A stretch of DNA of 33,563 bases from an uncultured Sutterella sp. (GCA_905198475.1 CAJKCQ010000017.1:1-33563), one strand, 5' to 3'. Numbered from the stretch's first letter, positions 23,848 to 31,079 are shown. Numbers and translations are program-made. Notes: a model not told the origin generated them from the sequence alone.

Positions 23848-23889
23848 ATGAAGAGAAGAACCGGACCGCGGAGAGGCGGGGGCGAGCAG

Positions 23890-24591
23890 ATGAAGACGGA
23901 GACAAACGAGAAGAACCGCGGGAGCGCAGACGCCGCTCCTCGAGCGAAGGCTCCCCGCCGCGGACGGCGTCCGGGCGGCGAGGTTTCTGGGCGCGGGGCG
24001 CTTCTCGCCGCCGCGCAGAAGCTCTTCTCCCGGAGCGGGTTCGCGGGCGCGTCGCTGCGCGAAGTGGCCCGCGAGGCCGAGGTCGCCCCGGCGCTCGTCT
24101 GCCAGCTCTTCGGGAGCAAGGAGGGACTCTACGACGCGCTCCTCGACCATCTCGCCCAAGAGCAGCGCGTGCAGCTCGGGCGCATCGACGAACTCACCCG
24201 TGAGGCTTCAGCCCACCCGAGGGCGGCGCTCGAAGGGTGGCTGAGGATGTTGGTTGAGATCGGGCCGGCCCTCTCGGACGTTCCGGCGCTCCTCATGCAT
24301 GAAGTAGACCCCGGCAGGGCTGCCGACGCCGATCCCGAGGACGGGGCGCGCTTTAACGCCGTCACTGAGAAGCTCATCCACCCCTTCAGGACGGCGTCGC
24401 TTCCGCTCATCCGCCGCGCGCTCGATGCCGGCGTGATCCGCGGGTCTTCGCCCGAACTCGTCTTCTCGCTCCTCATGGGTGCGGCGTCGGCGACGCTCCT
24501 CGCCCCGGAGATCGCGGGCGGAGCGCGTTGCGCCGACGAGGACTTCCGCGCACGCACGGCCGAAGTCCTTCTCGCGCTCGTGCTGCGCTGA
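23890..24591 (+). CDS. TetR/AcrR-family transcriptional regulator
   Basis: A 233-residue one-component regulator. The basic, disordered N-terminus (KAPRRGRRPGGEVSGRG) leads to the TetR helix-turn-helix: LLAAAQKLFSRSGFAGASLR, EVAREAEVAPALVCQLFGSK, then EGLYDALLDHLAQEQ. The C-terminal ligand-binding part is helical, with LIHPFRTASLPLIRRALDAG typical of the CerR/AcrR-like subgroup. I prefer ATG 23890; ATG 23848 would add 14 Arg/Gly-rich residues and lies inside the end of the tnpB relic. Its promoter region is therefore made of transposon-derived DNA. No efflux or catabolic gene lies next to it, so its target is unknown. Confidence 0.85.
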   Translation: MKTETNEKNRGSADAAPRAKAPRRGRRPGGEVSGRGALLAAAQKLFSRSGFAGASLREVAREAEVAPALVCQLFGSKEGLYDALLDHLAQEQRVQLGRIDELTREASAHPRAALEGWLRMLVEIGPALSDVPALLMHEVDPGRAADADPEDGARFNAVTEKLIHPFRTASLPLIRRALDAGVIRGSSPELVFSLLMGAASATLLAPEIAGGARCADEDFRARTAEVLLALVLR

Positions 24592-24599
24592 CGACGAAG

Positions 24600-24633
24600 G
24601 AGCCGTCCTGCGGATCGACCGCAGAGACGGCTC
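24600..24633 (+). terminator. Hairpin after tetR
   Basis: GAGCCGTC then CTGCGG (24600-24613) pair with CCGCAG and GACGGCTC (24619-24633) with one bulge. There is no T run, so termination is only likely. Confidence 0.45.
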
Positions 24634-24677
24634 GACGCCCCCCGACGGAGGGCGGACCGAGCCTGAATGCAGACGAC

Positions 24678-24707
24678 AAAAAAGGCCGTTTCCTTCGAAA
24701 CAGCCTT
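24678..24707 (-). terminator. Intrinsic terminator of the secG-tRNA unit
   Basis: On the minus strand AAGGCTGTTTC and GAAACGGCCTT form a stem with a GAAG loop, followed by a run of T residues. It ends the transcript 17 bp after tRNA-Gln. Confidence 0.85.
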
Positions 24708-24723
24708 CACGTCGCTCTTGATT

Positions 24724-24801
24724 TGGCAGGGGTAGTAGGATTCGAACCTACGAATGGCGGATTCAGAATCCGCTGCCTTAACCGGACTTGGCGATACCCC
24801 A
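24724..24801 (-). tRNA. tRNA-Gln (anticodon CTG)
   Basis: A 78-nt cloverleaf with CCA encoded. The anticodon stem GCGGA/TCCGC encloses TTCTGAA, giving anticodon CTG for CAG codons; the T-loop is GGTTCGAATCC. The acceptor reads TGGGGTA against TACCCCT, leaving a U1-U72 mismatch at the first pair, with G73. A weak 1-72 pair is an identity element for glutaminyl-tRNA synthetase, so the mismatch is tolerable. It directly follows tRNA-Leu. Confidence 0.95.
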
Positions 24802-24806
24802 GTAAA

Positions 24807-24892
24807 TGGTGCGGTCGATGAGATTTGAACTCATACAGCCAAAGGCCGCTACCCCCTCAAAGTAGTGCGTCTACCAATTCCGCCACGACCGC
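24807..24892 (-). tRNA. tRNA-Leu (anticodon GAG)
   Basis: An 86-nt class II tRNA. Acceptor GCGGTCG pairs with CGACCGC, then A and CCA. The D-arm GGCGGAATTGGTAGACGC is typical of leucine tRNAs. The anticodon stem CTACT/GGTAG encloses TTGAGGG, giving GAG. A long variable arm (GCGGCCTTTGGCTGT) follows. It lies just after secG, as in other Burkholderiales. Confidence 0.95.
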
Positions 24893-24907
24893 ATCAATCA
24901 AGTTGTT

Positions 24908-24950
24908 CTCTGATGAACTGTTTGTGAGTTGAGGAACTCGTTCATCAGAG
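24908..24950 (-). other. Inverted repeat between secG and tRNA-Leu
   Basis: CTCTGATGAAC (24908-24918) pairs perfectly with GTTCATCAGAG (24940-24950), with a smaller GAGTT/AACTC stem inside. There is no T run on the minus strand. It is a good candidate for an RNase processing site separating the secG mRNA from the tRNAs. Confidence 0.5.
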
Positions 24951-24960
24951 GAAAAGCATT

Positions 24961-25320
24961 CTACCTCGGAATTTGGTTGACGGGGGCATTATTTTGCTTG
25001 TCACCCATCCCCTGTTCTTGGGATGCCGGCTGTTCGATCGTCGACAGAACGCCGCCCTGGGGTGCGGCGGCGCGCTTGTTGAAGGCGCCGGAGGCGAGGG
25101 TGAGGGCGATGGTGGAGCAGAAGAACACCGTGGCGGCGATGGCCGTGGAGCGCGAGAGGAAGTTCGCGCTGCCCGTGGCGCCGAAGACGGAGCCGGAGGC
25201 GCCGCTGCCGAAGGCCGCGCCGAGGTCGGCGCCCTTGCCGTGCTGCATCAGCACGAGGACGATGACGACGACCGCGGAGATGATCTGCAGAACAAGCGCG
25301 ATGCTAAGCAGGAAGTGCAT
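24961..25320 (-). CDS. secG: Preprotein translocase subunit SecG
   Basis: SecG is a small inner-membrane subunit of the SecYEG channel that promotes SecA cycling. The 119-residue protein has the first transmembrane helix at residues 2-24 (FLLSIALVLQIISAVVVIVL) and the cytosolic MQHGKGADLGAAFGSGASGS motif, which is the family signature. A second helix lies at about 60-78 (IAATVFFCSTIALTLASGAF). The tail is Gln/Asn-rich. It begins 26 bp after tpiA, so the two are cotranscribed, and tRNA-Leu follows. Codon 1 at 25320 is the only sensible start. Confidence 0.96.
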   Translation of the reverse strand: MHFLLSIALVLQIISAVVVIVLVLMQHGKGADLGAAFGSGASGSVFGATGSANFLSRSTAIAATVFFCSTIALTLASGAFNKRAAAPQGGVLSTIEQPASQEQGMGDKQNNAPVNQIPR

Positions 25321-25346
25321 GGTCTTAACACCTTGTGGTGGAGAGA

Positions 25347-26108
25347 TTAATTATGGGGTCGAGAGGCGCAGAGCGCTTCGCCGATGGCGTAGAAGCTCTG
25401 GGCTTTGAGCGAGGCGCCGCCCACGAGCGCGCCGTCGATGTCGGGCTCGGCGAAGAGTTCAGAGGCGTTTTCAGGGGTGACGCTGCCGCCGTAGAGGATG
25501 GGCGTCCGGCGGGCGGCCTCGAGAGAAGTCTGGGCGAGCCGGGCGCGGATGCCTTCATGAACGGCCTGGGCGGTCTGCGGGTCGGCCGAGCGTCCCGTGC
25601 CGATCGCCCAGACGGGTTCGTAGGCGACGGCGAGGAGGCTCTCGGGCTTCACCACCGAGAGAACCGCATTGAGCTGACGCAGGATCACGGCGGGCGTGTC
25701 GCCGCGCTCGCGCTCCTCGAGCGTCTCGCCCACGCAGACGACCGGACGGATGCCGGACTTCACGAGGGCGACGGCCTTCATGGCGACGCGGTTGTCCGTT
25801 TCACCATAGAGACGGCGGCGCTCGGAGTGTCCGACGATCGCAGCGGAGACGCCGAAGTCGGCGAGCATGGCGGCGGAAACCTCGCCCGTGAAGGCGCCCG
25901 AAGCGTTTTCGTTCACGTCTTCAGCGCCCACTTCGAGCGAGGTGCCCGAGCAGGCGGCGGTGAGTTCCGGAAGATAGATGAAGGGGGCGCAGACGACGGT
26001 GCGGCAGGAGAGCCGCAGGGGCTGGGCGAGGAAGTTCCGCACCCAGAGGCTGTTCGCCTCCCGCGAGCCGTTCATCTTCCAGTTGGCTATGACGATTTTG
26101 TCGCGCAT
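25347..26108 (-). CDS. tpiA: Triosephosphate isomerase
   Basis: TpiA interconverts dihydroxyacetone phosphate and glyceraldehyde 3-phosphate in glycolysis and gluconeogenesis. The 253-residue TIM barrel has NWKMNG with Lys11, the electrophilic His94 in IVGHSERR and the catalytic base Glu164 in AYEPVWAIGTG. The phosphate-binding C-terminal loops are ILYGGSV and GALVGGASL. The start ATG 26108 gives the canonical N-terminus, although no clear ribosome-binding site precedes it. A -10-like TAGAAT (minus strand, 26161-26156) suggests its own promoter. It is followed by secG. Confidence 0.97.
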   Translation of the reverse strand: MRDKIVIANWKMNGSREANSLWVRNFLAQPLRLSCRTVVCAPFIYLPELTAACSGTSLEVGAEDVNENASGAFTGEVSAAMLADFGVSAAIVGHSERRRLYGETDNRVAMKAVALVKSGIRPVVCVGETLEERERGDTPAVILRQLNAVLSVVKPESLLAVAYEPVWAIGTGRSADPQTAQAVHEGIRARLAQTSLEAARRTPILYGGSVTPENASELFAEPDIDGALVGGASLKAQSFYAIGEALCASRPHN

Positions 26109-26220
26109 GTATTGCGGTTCGGTCAGTAAAGGTGGTTTCTCAATGAAGTGCAGGGATTCTAGCGGGTTTGACCCGTGAGATCGCTTAAATCCCCGCGCCC
26201 GAGGGGCCCCGAGCGTGGAA

Positions 26221-26332
26221 GAGCCGGCCCGGGTGCCGTTGGCCCCCGTCGGGCCGGCTCGAAGCTCGACTGCCGACGTGTCCGGCCGGTCCGGTGCCCG
26301 TCGAAACGGGCGCCCGGGGCGGCCGGACGAGT
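26221..26332 (-). terminator. Paired GC-rich hairpins after pnp
   Basis: GAGCCGGCCCG (26221-26231) pairs perfectly with CGGGCCGGCTC (26250-26260). Nearer pnp, GCCCGT and ACGGGC close a CGAA loop within a longer TCCGGCC/GGCCGGA stem (26278-26326). Neither has a T run, so they may mark processed or Rho-assisted 3' ends. Apart from these, 26109-26336 holds no gene. Confidence 0.45.
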
Positions 26333-26336
26333 CCGG

Positions 26337-28457
26337 TTACTGCTCGGACTCGTCGCGCAGAAGCGCCTTCATCGAGAGGCGGACGCGGCCCTTTTCATCG
26401 GCCTCGATCACCTTGACGCGGACCTTCTGGCCTTCCTTCAGGTAGTCGCTCACGGCGTTGACGCGCTCGTTGGCGATCTGGCTGATGTGCAGGAGGCCGT
26501 CCTTGCCCGGGAGGAGCTGGACGATGGCGCCGAAGTCGAGGAGGCGCGTGACCGTGCCTTCATAGATCTGGCCGGCTTCGATCTCGGCCGTGATCTCCTC
26601 GATGCGCTTGCGCGCGGCGGCGACGCGGGACATGTCGGGCGACGAGATCGTCACCGTGCCGTCGTCCTCGACGTTGATCGTCGTGCCGGTCTCTTCGGTG
26701 AGGCCGCGGATGACGGAGCCGCCCTTGCCGATCACGTCGCGGATCTTCTCGGGGTTGATCTTGAAGGAGACCATGCGCGGAGCGAAGTCAGAGAGCTCCT
26801 TGGCGCCGCCGCCGGCCATCTCGTGCATCTTGCCGAGGATGTGCTGACGGCCCTCATGGGCCTGCGCGAGCGCAGCCTGCATGATTTCGGCCGTGATGCC
26901 TTCGATCTTGATATCCATCTGCAGGGCCGTGACGCCGTTCTCGGTGCCCGCGACCTTGAAGTCCATGTCGCCGAGGTGGTCCTCGTCGCCGAGGATGTCG
27001 GTGAGGACCGCGAAGCGGTTTCCTTCCTTGATGAGGCCCATCGCGACGCCCGCGACGTAGTCCTTGAGGGGCACGCCGGCGTCAAGCATCGAGAGGCAGC
27101 CGCCGCAGACGGAGGCCATCGAGGAGGAGCCGTTCGACTCGCAGATCTCGGAGACCACGCGGATCGTGTACTGGAAGTCCTCGGCGGACGGGAGCACCGC
27201 CTTCAGGGCGCGCTTGGCGAGGCGGCCGTGGCCGATTTCGCGGCGCTTCGGGCTGCCGACGCGGCCCGTTTCGCCCGTGGCGAACGGGGGCATGTTGTAG
27301 TGGAGCATGAAGCGCTCGTGCGACTCTTCGCACAGACCGTCGATGATCTGCTCGTCCTGCTTCGTGCCGAGGGTGGTGGCGACGAGGGCCTGCGTCTCGC
27401 CGCGGGTGAAGAGGGCCGAACCGTGGGCGCGCGGGAGGAGACCCTGGCGGATCTCGATCGGGCGGACCGTGCGGGTGTCGCGGCCGTCGATGCGCGGCTC
27501 GCCCGCGAGGATCTGCGAGCGCACGAGGTGGGCTTCGAGCTCGAAGAGGATGCCGTGGACTTCGTTCATGTCCGGGGCGTCCGTGCCGGCCGCTTCGGCG
27601 TCGGCGGCGAGCGTCTTCTCAACGAGGTCGTAGACCTCACGGAGCTTGTCGTTGCGGGCCTGCTTGGAGCGGATCGCGTAGGCGGCGTGCAGACCCTCGT
27701 CGGAGATCTCCTTGACGCGGGCGATGAGCGCCTCGTTGCGCGGGGCGGGCTGCCAGTCCCAGGCGGGCTTGCCGGCCTTGGCGACGAGTTCGTTGATCGC
27801 GTTGATGGCGACCTGCATCTCGCGGTGGCCGAACATGACCGCGTCGAGCATCGTCTTTTCGGGGAGGATGTCGGCTTCGGACTCAACCATCAGCACGGCG
27901 CGTTCGGTGCCGGCGACGACGAGGTCGAGACGCGAGGTCTTGAGCTGCTCGGTGGTGGGGTTGAGGACGAACTGGTCGTTGATGTAGCCCACGCGGCAGG
28001 CGCCGATCGGGCCGCGGAACGGAATGCCGGAGACGGCGAGGGCGGCGGAGGTGCCGATCATCGCGGGGATGTCCGGATCGACCTGCGGGTCGGCGGAGAG
28101 CACGTGGATGATGACCTGGACTTCATTGAAGAAGCCGTCCGGGAAGAGCGGGCGGATCGGACGGTCGATCAAGCGGCTCGTGAGCGTCTCCTTCTCGGAG
28201 GGACGGCCTTCGCGCTTGAAGAAGCCCCCGGGGATGCGGCCGGCGGCGTAGGTCTTTTCGACGTAGTCGACGGTAAGCGGGAAGAAGTCCTGACCGGGCT
28301 TGGCTTCCTTCTTGCAGACGACGGTGGCGAGGACGACCGTGTCGTCCATGCGGCAGATGACGGCGCCGGTGGCCTGGCGGGCGATCTCGCCGGTTTCGAG
28401 CGTGACGTCGTGGTCGCCGAACCGGAAGCTCTGCGTGGTCTTGTTGAACATCGTCAT
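26337..28457 (-). CDS. pnp: Polyribonucleotide nucleotidyltransferase (PNPase)
   Basis: PNPase degrades RNA 3'-5' by phosphorolysis, alone or in the degradosome. The 706-residue protein has two RNase PH domains: the first with RIPGGFFKREGRPSEKETLT and SRLIDRPIRPLFP, the second with GLLPRAHGSALFTRGETQAL and RREIGHGRLAKRAL. A KH domain follows (EKIRDVIGKGGSVIRGLTEE), then an S1 domain (GQIYEGTVTRLLDFGAIVQL) ending in the KGRVRLSMKALL stretch. ATG 28457 is chosen because AGGAAG lies just upstream; the longer frame to 28508 lacks conservation. The rpsO-pnp order is universal in related bacteria, and a processing-type hairpin lies between them. Confidence 0.98.
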   Translation of the reverse strand: MTMFNKTTQSFRFGDHDVTLETGEIARQATGAVICRMDDTVVLATVVCKKEAKPGQDFFPLTVDYVEKTYAAGRIPGGFFKREGRPSEKETLTSRLIDRPIRPLFPDGFFNEVQVIIHVLSADPQVDPDIPAMIGTSAALAVSGIPFRGPIGACRVGYINDQFVLNPTTEQLKTSRLDLVVAGTERAVLMVESEADILPEKTMLDAVMFGHREMQVAINAINELVAKAGKPAWDWQPAPRNEALIARVKEISDEGLHAAYAIRSKQARNDKLREVYDLVEKTLAADAEAAGTDAPDMNEVHGILFELEAHLVRSQILAGEPRIDGRDTRTVRPIEIRQGLLPRAHGSALFTRGETQALVATTLGTKQDEQIIDGLCEESHERFMLHYNMPPFATGETGRVGSPKRREIGHGRLAKRALKAVLPSAEDFQYTIRVVSEICESNGSSSMASVCGGCLSMLDAGVPLKDYVAGVAMGLIKEGNRFAVLTDILGDEDHLGDMDFKVAGTENGVTALQMDIKIEGITAEIMQAALAQAHEGRQHILGKMHEMAGGGAKELSDFAPRMVSFKINPEKIRDVIGKGGSVIRGLTEETGTTINVEDDGTVTISSPDMSRVAAARKRIEEITAEIEAGQIYEGTVTRLLDFGAIVQLLPGKDGLLHISQIANERVNAVSDYLKEGQKVRVKVIEADEKGRVRLSMKALLRDESEQ

Positions 28458-28665
28458 GGATGTCTTCCTTTTGAAGTGAAGTCCTTTCGCTGACGCGCTT
28501 CGTTCCACGCTTCGCCTCCGCCCTCTCGGGGCTTCGGCACGCTGCGGTCTGAACGCTCTCTGAAGTTCCTGCGGTGAAAGCGCTCGGATCGCAACGCGCT
28601 CACTGTGGAAGCGGCGGATCCGAAGGGAAATTCGTCAACGATCGGACGGGGGTTGCAGATAGGAC

Positions 28666-28693
28666 TACGGCCTGTCGAAGTCGGCAGGCCGTA
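28666..28693 (-). other. Stem-loop in the rpsO-pnp spacer
   Basis: TACGGCCTGTCGA (28666-28678) pairs with TCGGCAGGCCGTA (28681-28693), almost perfectly. On the minus strand no T run follows, so this is less a terminator than an RNase III-type processing stem. In E. coli a hairpin in the pnp leader is cut by RNase III and mediates PNPase autoregulation. The remaining spacer (28458-28665) shows nothing else. Confidence 0.5.
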
Positions 28694-28715
28694 ATCATTG
28701 CGGAATGCTTGTCGC

Positions 28716-28979
28716 TTACTTGCGCAGGTTGAGCGTGTCGATCAGCTTGCGGTAGGCGTTGAGGTCGGTGCGCTTGAGGTAGTCAAGGAGCTTGCGGCGG
28801 CGCGAAACCATGCGGAGCAGGCCGCGGCGGCTGTGGTGATCCTTGGCGTGGACCTTGAAGTGCTCGGTGAGGTGATTGATGCGGGCCGTGAGGAGGGCGA
28901 CCTGGACCTCGGGGGAGCCGGTGTCGCCTTCGGCGCGCTGGAACTTGGCAACGATCTCAGACTTGGTCAGTTCAGACAT
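28716..28979 (-). CDS. rpsO: 30S ribosomal protein S15 (uS15)
   Basis: uS15 binds the central domain of 16S rRNA early in assembly. The 87-residue protein has ARINHLTEHFKVHAKDHHSR and RGLLRMVSRRRKLLDYLKR, the family's rRNA-binding core, and the usual length of 88-89. AGGAAG precedes ATG 28979. It is the first gene of the rpsO-pnp unit, with a plausible promoter about 75 bp upstream. Confidence 0.98.
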   Translation of the reverse strand: MSELTKSEIVAKFQRAEGDTGSPEVQVALLTARINHLTEHFKVHAKDHHSRRGLLRMVSRRRKLLDYLKRTDLNAYRKLIDTLNLRK

Positions 28980-29050
28980 GGATTCTTCCTGTCAAAGAGA
29001 TGGTGAAACTTGCGGACACGAGCGTTGTGACTCGAGCCGTGAAAGCGGGC

Positions 29051-29079
29051 ATTTTATTCGTCCGTAGGGCGCCGCGCAA
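29051..29079 (-). promoter_or_regulatory. Putative rpsO promoter
   Basis: On the minus strand TTGCGC (29079-29074) and TAAAAT (29056-29051) are separated by 17 bp. The -10 is strong and the -35 weak. It overlaps the plus-strand terminator described separately. Confidence 0.4.
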
Positions 29080-29100
29080 GCGCAAGCGCCCTCTTTTTTT
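29066..29100 (+). terminator. Plus-strand intrinsic terminator with no obvious gene
   Basis: AGGGCGC (29066-29072) pairs with GCGCCCT (29086-29092), followed by C and seven T residues (29094-29100). It is oriented for plus-strand transcription, yet the genes on both sides are on the minus strand. It may end an antisense transcript or small RNA starting near the rpsO leader. Confidence 0.6.
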
Positions 29101-29147
29101 CACGTGCGGCCGACCGGACGAAGCGGCCCCGCAGCGCTCTTGTCCGA

Positions 29148-29813
29148 TCACCGGTCGTCGGACTTGCGGAAGCGCCCTTCGAGCCAGGAGATGAAGCGCG
29201 AGATGGTGAGCGTCATTACGAGGTAGAGGATCGCGACGCACGTCCAGATCTCGAGCGTGCCGTAGGTCTCGGCGATGATGAGCTGGCCCGAGCGCGTGAG
29301 CTCTTCGAAGCCGATCACGGAGACGAGGGAGGAGTCCTTGAGCATCGCGATGAACTCGTTGCCCATCGGCGGGATGATGCGCTTGAAGGCCTGCGGGAGG
29401 ACGATGTAGCGCATCGTCTGGCCGTAGGTCATGCCGAGCGAGAGGCCCGCGCGGACCTGGCCGATTGAGATCGACTGGATGCCGCCGCGGAAGATCTCGG
29501 CGATGTAGGCGCCCGAATTGAGCGAGCAGGCGGCGACCGCGGCCACGTAAGGGTCGATGCGGTGGCCGAGGATGTTCGGCAGCGCGAAGTAGATGATGAA
29601 GATCTGGATGAGGAGCGGGGTGCCGCGGATGAAGTCGACGTAGACCTTGGCGGGGTAGCGCAAGAAGGGGCTCTTCGAGAGCTGGGCGAGCGAGAGGACG
29701 AGGCCGAGAAGAAGGCCGATGCCCACGGAGAGTGCGGTGATCTCAAGCGTGAGGCCTGCGCCGCGCAGCAGCAGCGGAATGCTGTTGACGATCAGGGAGA
29801 GGTCGAATTCCAT
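29148..29813 (-). CDS. Polar amino-acid ABC transporter permease, GlnP/HisM type
   Basis: A 221-residue inner-membrane permease of the His/Glu/Gln/Arg/opine family. Segments near residues 10-45, 60-75, 85-105 and 185-205 are hydrophobic, and the RGTPLLIQIFIIYFALP stretch is typical. The EAA loop that docks on the ATPase reads AGLSLGMTYGQTMRYIVLPQ, followed by AFKRIIPPMGNEFI, a near-consensus form. The binding-protein gene lies 257 bp upstream on the same strand, so both probably form one importer. No ATPase gene follows; rpsO comes next, so GlnQ must be supplied from elsewhere. The amino acid transported cannot be deduced. Confidence 0.92.
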   Translation of the reverse strand: MEFDLSLIVNSIPLLLRGAGLTLEITALSVGIGLLLGLVLSLAQLSKSPFLRYPAKVYVDFIRGTPLLIQIFIIYFALPNILGHRIDPYVAAVAACSLNSGAYIAEIFRGGIQSISIGQVRAGLSLGMTYGQTMRYIVLPQAFKRIIPPMGNEFIAMLKDSSLVSVIGFEELTRSGQLIIAETYGTLEIWTCVAILYLVMTLTISRFISWLEGRFRKSDDR

Positions 29814-29996
29814 TGCAGTTCGGGATAAGGAGAGTGGATGGGGGTCACGCGGACCGCTCGAGGAAAGCCGCGCGGCGTTGTGTTCGGTTTCAGAGTCGCC
29901 CGCGCGGGGCGCGCAACGGGCTGCGGCATTCTATAAGAGAATGCGCCGATGGCATCGGCCTTCAAAGAAGGAGAAGGGCGCTGCGCCGCGCGAAGT

Positions 29997-30014
29997 GGCG
30001 GCGCAAGCGCCGCC
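29997..30014 (-). other. Hairpin between binding-protein and permease genes
   Basis: GGCGGCGC (29997-30004) and GCGCCGCC (30007-30014) are perfectly complementary around AA. Such intercistronic stems often protect the upstream binding-protein mRNA so that it exceeds the permease. No other feature is seen in 29814-30070. Confidence 0.45.
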
Positions 30015-30070
30015 GCCCCGGTCGGAGAGGCCGGTCGGGCGGGCGCCGAGGTGGTGGGAGCGAAGAAGCC

Positions 30071-30823
30071 TTACTCCTGGAACCACTTCTTGTAGATCTT
30101 GTCCACTTCGCCCGAGGACTTGAGGTCCGCATAGGCCTTGTTGAGCTTCTCGAGGAGCGCCTTGTTGCCCTTCTTCACGGCGAAGCCGTAGTTCTCGGCG
30201 TCGTCGATGTAGGGCGGAATCGTGAGCACCTTGGCGGCCTTCTCCTGGTTCTTCAGGTAGTAGGCGAGCACCGGGCGGTCGAGGAACACGGCGTCGGCGT
30301 TCTTCGAGAGCAGATCCATGAAGGCTTCAGAAGTGGTGTTGAACGCAGAGACCAGGGCGCCGGGGACGGCCTTGGCCTTGCCCGCGCCGGTGTTGCCGAT
30401 CTGCACGGCGATCTTCTTGCCCTTGAGGTCGGCGAAGGTCTTGTACTTGCCCGCGTCGGCCTTGTGGATGAGCATCGAGACGCCCGAGACGTAGTAGGGG
30501 GTCGTGAAATCCACGCGGTTCGCGCGCTCCGGCGTGATCGAGACGCCCGCGGCGATCACGTCGATCGTGCCCGTCATGACGGCCGGAATCAGGGCGTCGA
30601 AGCCCATGTTGAGGATCTTGACGTCGTAGCCCGCCTTCGTGCCGACGGCGCGGATGAGGTCCATGTCGAAGCCCGAGAACTCGTTCGTGTCCGTGTCGAG
30701 GAACTCGAACGGGGCGAATGTGGGTTCGGTGCCGACGCGCAGAATATCGCGCGCAAAGCTGCTCGTGGCGGCAAGGCCGCAGGCGGCGGCGCAGGCGCAG
30801 ACGACGAATTTCTTGAACTGCAT
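30071..30823 (-). CDS. Amino-acid ABC transporter substrate-binding protein, GlnH/FliY type
   Basis: A 250-residue periplasmic protein of SBP family 3. The signal peptide MQFKKFVVCACAAACGLAAT ends near SFA, residue 24. The mature part has the hallmark LRVGTEPTFAPFEFLDTDTN, FSGFDMDLIRAVGTKAGYDV, GFDALIPAVMTGTIDVIAAG and ITPERANRVDFTTPYY. The Arg in ITPERA and the Asp in DAVFLDRPV belong to the ligand carboxylate and amino-group sites in this family. CAGGAG lies just before ATG 30823. It heads a two-gene unit with the permease. Glutamine, or another polar amino acid, is the likely cargo. Confidence 0.93.
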   Translation of the reverse strand: MQFKKFVVCACAAACGLAATSSFARDILRVGTEPTFAPFEFLDTDTNEFSGFDMDLIRAVGTKAGYDVKILNMGFDALIPAVMTGTIDVIAAGVSITPERANRVDFTTPYYVSGVSMLIHKADAGKYKTFADLKGKKIAVQIGNTGAGKAKAVPGALVSAFNTTSEAFMDLLSKNADAVFLDRPVLAYYLKNQEKAAKVLTIPPYIDDAENYGFAVKKGNKALLEKLNKAYADLKSSGEVDKIYKKWFQE

Positions 30824-31039
30824 GGATGACTCCTGAAGCGTTTGCGCGCGCCCGGGCGGCGCACGGTGTGTTTTTTCTTCCGGAGGGGGATCTTAAAGGC
30901 GGGCAGAGTCCCGGCGGCTGCGCAGGGGCGGAAAATCCGCCCTCCTTTGCCCGCATCGGCATCCGGGGGACTTTCCTCGAGAATTCATCGAAGAAAAAGA
31001 CGCTTATGGCCGCACTTTGGCCGAAATTGGTCGACAAAT

Positions 31040-31062
31040 GGAGGGCGGGAGCGCCGCCCTCC
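31040..31062 (-). terminator. Hairpin downstream of dnaQ
   Basis: GGAGGGCGG (31040-31048) pairs with CCGCCCTCC (31054-31062). On the minus strand it is followed by ATTTG, a weak T tail. It lies just beyond the G tract. The rest of 30824-31039 shows only the leader of the binding-protein gene. Confidence 0.5.
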
Positions 31063-31066
31063 ACCC

Positions 31067-31077
31067 GGGGGGGGGGG
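31067..31077. repeat. Homopolymeric tract of 11 G
   Basis: Eleven consecutive G residues, two bases after the dnaQ stop codon in its direction of transcription. Tracts this long are prone to slippage. Because it lies outside the reading frame, length changes should not alter DnaQ, but they may shift the spacing to the terminator hairpin. A sequencing-length error is also possible here. Confidence 0.8.
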
Positions 31078-31079
31078 CG

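Noticed and set aside
23505..24203. 232-codon frame joining the tnpB tail to the tetR region
   Set aside because: Only the first 115 or so codons resemble TnpB; the rest is an Arg/Gly-rich out-of-phase reading of tetR.
26175..28493. 772-codon plus-strand frame opposite pnp
   Set aside because: Complete antisense copy of the pnp region with Asp/Val/Gly/Arg bias; PNPase on the other strand is unambiguous.
29000..29194. Plus-strand frame beginning MVKLADTS, resembling peptides misread from tRNA-Leu genes
   Set aside because: The first 20 bases resemble a tRNA-Leu D-arm, but no 7-base acceptor pairing, 7-nt anticodon loop or T-arm can be built, so neither a tRNA nor a protein is supported.
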